Of a stretch of 42,492 nt of DNA, positions 40,805-42,492 are shown piece after piece (within the stretch, counting starts at the first letter, position 1; each line of letters opens with the position of its first letter). The translations under genes were made by a program, and so were the position numbers. The notes beneath the pieces were generated by a model that searched no databases, was not told where the DNA came from, and saw only the letters and a program-made list of their open reading frames with translations. The stretch lies in NCBI GenBank assembly GCA_900319485.1, contig ONOQ01000002.1, positions 1 through 42,492 of the forward strand, read 5' to 3'. Origin of the DNA: an uncultured Bacteroidales bacterium. GTDB lineage: Bacteria; Bacteroidota; Bacteroidia; Bacteroidales; UBA932.

Positions 40805-42492
40805 CTAGAATTTCACGTTAACGCCAAGAGAATAGAACCTGTACTTGGGATAGTTGCTGTTGTAGGTACCTGCAGGAGGATTGGACTCCGTGTTACCCGC
40901 GATATTGACCTCCGGATCCACGCCTGAGAACTTGGTGAAGGTGTACAGATTGTCAAATGAAAGGAATACCCTGAGGTTCTTCATATGAATCTTCTTGAGG
41001 ATGTTTGAAGGAAGGGTGTATCCAAGAGTAAGGTTCTTGATGCGCAGGTAACTGCCATCCTCCAGATAACGGGACGTGGCACCGTTTGCATTCTTGTTGC
41101 CGTTGAGTTTGGCCTTGGGGTGCGTTGCGATTGCGTGAGTGCTTTCGTCGTCCTCTACCCAGCGTACCCAACCAAGTCCGTTATTGAGGGACATGGAGTT
41201 GAAGCTGGGATATGCGCCATCGGCATCCAATGTGATACGCGTATAGTTGTAAACCTCGTTACCAACCTGGAAAGTGAGGTTTAGACTGGCATCAAAGTTC
41301 CCCCATTGGAAAGTATTGACCAAACCACCCGAGAAGTCAGGCTGTGCACAGCCCACAATCTGGGAATCGGAGAAATTAAGGGCATTGGAAGGAACCCGGT
41401 CTCCAACCTTGTATTCATTGGAGTCATATACGCCAAGTTCAAGGTCCGCTTCTGTTACAAAGTGTTCCCAGAGAGGGTCTCCGGTTTCGGGGTCCACGCC
41501 CAGCCATTTGGGCATATACCAACTGAACATGGGGATTCCGGGTTGGTACACCTGCTTAACCGTAGTGGTGCCGGCATACAGGGGCTCGTTATTGGCCAAC
41601 TGCTTCACCACATTGCGGTTATGGCCGATATTGAGTGTGGTGCTCCAGCGGAAATTACGTTTGACGATGTTGTTGGATGTAACCGACAGTTCCACGCCGG
41701 TGTTCTGGACAACACCTATATTCTCAAGACGTCCGGTAAAGCCGGAAGTATAGGAGATGTTAGGGTTGTTCAGGAGAAGGTCACGGTTCTGGTTGCTGTA
41801 AAAATCCAGGCTGGCCGAAATAATGTTCTTGACAGAGACATCAAGGCCAACATTCATCTTGACTGCGGTTTCCCACTTCAGGTTAGGGTTGCCGTTAGTC
41901 TGGGGAACGCCACCGGCCTTTTCCTCATACTGATACGCCTTGTCAAAGGAATACGTGTCATAGAAACGGTAATTGCCGATTCCGGAGTTACCGGTAGTAC
42001 CCCAGCTGGCGCGCAGTTTCAGGAAGGAAATAATGTTCTGAGCCTTCATGAAATCCTCATTGGAGATAAGCCAGGAGGCAGATACCGAAGGGAAGTAACC
42101 CACCCTGTTTCCGGGAGCGAATACGGATGAAGCATCGGCCCTGAGCGTGGCGCTGAACACATACTTCTCCATATAACTGTACATTGCCTGTCCAAAGGCA
42201 GACCAACTTTCGGTCTCTGTCCAGTAACTGCTGATTTCGTAGGGATTAAGGGAACTGAGGACCCTGATGCCGTTTGCGATTCCCGTTCCGGAAGCGCCAA
42301 GGCCACGGTCCCAACCTGTTCCCCATTCCAAACCAAGCAGGGCGGAAACGCTGTGTTTGCCGCCGAAAGTCTGGGAATAACGCAGGATATTGGTTGTGCC
42401 GAAACTTTGACCCCATGATACGTCTTCACCTGCATAACCATCAGGGAAAGAAGTATTCTTAGACTCAGGAGTGGTCACGCTCTCGGATTGAT
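40805..42492 (-). CDS. SusC/RagA-family transporter, C-terminal part only
   Basis: About 560 residues of the beta-barrel are present and the reading frame stays open to the window edge, so the signal peptide, the regulatory-like domain and the plug lie outside. Barrel markers include YSQTFGGKHSVSALLGLEWG, LRASWGTTGNSGIGNYRF, MFSWYMPKWLGVDPETGDPLWE and LEDGSYLRIKNLTLGYTLP. It ends YSLGVNVKF. It is most like the SusC at 31274. The apparent GTG at 42478 is not a true start. Confidence 0.95.
   Translation of the reverse strand, partial: QSESVTTPESKNTSFPDGYAGEDVSWGQSFGTTNILRYSQTFGGKHSVSALLGLEWGTGWDRGLGASGTGIANGIRVLSSLNPYEISSYWTETESWSAFGQAMYSYMEKYVFSATLRADASSVFAPGNRVGYFPSVSASWLISNEDFMKAQNIISFLKLRASWGTTGNSGIGNYRFYDTYSFDKAYQYEEKAGGVPQTNGNPNLKWETAVKMNVGLDVSVKNIISASLDFYSNQNRDLLLNNPNISYTSGFTGRLENIGVVQNTGVELSVTSNNIVKRNFRWSTTLNIGHNRNVVKQLANNEPLYAGTTTVKQVYQPGIPMFSWYMPKWLGVDPETGDPLWEHFVTEADLELGVYDSNEYKVGDRVPSNALNFSDSQIVGCAQPDFSGGLVNTFQWGNFDASLNLTFQVGNEVYNYTRITLDADGAYPSFNSMSLNNGLGWVRWVEDDESTHAIATHPKAKLNGNKNANGATSRYLEDGSYLRIKNLTLGYTLPSNILKKIHMKNLRVFLSFDNLYTFTKFSGVDPEVNIAGNTESNPPAGTYNSNYPKYRFYSLGVNVKF

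Noticed and set aside
40805-42478. A full-length gene starting at the GTG at 42478
   Set aside because: The frame is open beyond it to the window edge and the protein begins in mid-barrel, so it is the tail of a SusC cut by the window.

Overview
The window reads as a chromosomal segment of a Bacteroidales bacterium of moderate GC content. The support is direct: four SusC/SusD-type outer-membrane pairs, many lipoproteins with a Cys-terminated signal peptide followed by acidic linkers, fimbrillin-like proteins, start codons mostly without Shine-Dalgarno sequences, and promoters of the Bacteroidetes form (TTTG, then about 19-20 nt, then TAnnTTTG). No rRNA, tRNA, CRISPR array, transposase or integrase was seen. 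The genus cannot be fixed from the sequence alone.

Layout. (1) Positions 394-11751, minus strand: two CBM9/DOMON-like surface lipoproteins, a hairpin terminator with a new promoter nested in it, a DUF4874/DUF4832 lipoprotein, a thioredoxin-like lipoprotein, SusC, SusD, a terminator, a noncoding stretch rich in inverted repeats, then a 56-aa small protein translationally coupled to a fimbrillin-like lipoprotein. (2) 11938-13782, plus strand: a GH2 beta-glucuronidase-like enzyme, divergent from block 1. (3) 13783-15800: a rearranged island. Two 134-bp direct repeats bracket a radical SAM gene and a Cys-motif membrane-associated small protein, with gene remnants at the edges. (4) 15948-23398, plus strand: small protein plus fimbrillin/CBM9-like lipoprotein, a terminator, then a tightly packed GH27, DUF4874/DUF4832, fimbrillin-like, thioredoxin-like operon. 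(5) 23450-37625, plus strand: SusC/SusD, fimbrillin-like, CBM9-like, a second SusC/SusD, and a third DUF4874/DUF4832 protein. (6) 37612-42492, minus strand: the 5'-truncated end of another SusC, its SusD, and a GH31 protein that converges on and overlaps block 5.

Taken together this looks like an expanded, repeatedly duplicated polysaccharide-utilisation region. SusC/SusD pairs would import oligosaccharides, GH2, GH27 and GH31 lipoproteins would trim them, and the fimbrillin/CBM9-like lipoproteins stand where surface glycan-binding proteins usually stand. Glucuronic acid and alpha-galactose-type residues are the best guesses for the substrate, from enzyme families only. No HTCS, SusR, ECF sigma or anti-sigma gene is present, so regulators lie outside or act in trans. 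The least explained parts are the repeat-flanked radical SAM pair, the triplicated DUF4874/DUF4832 proteins with conserved GEW and Cys motifs, the small proteins coupled to fimbrillin-like genes, and a GH31 that appears to lack its nucleophile segment.
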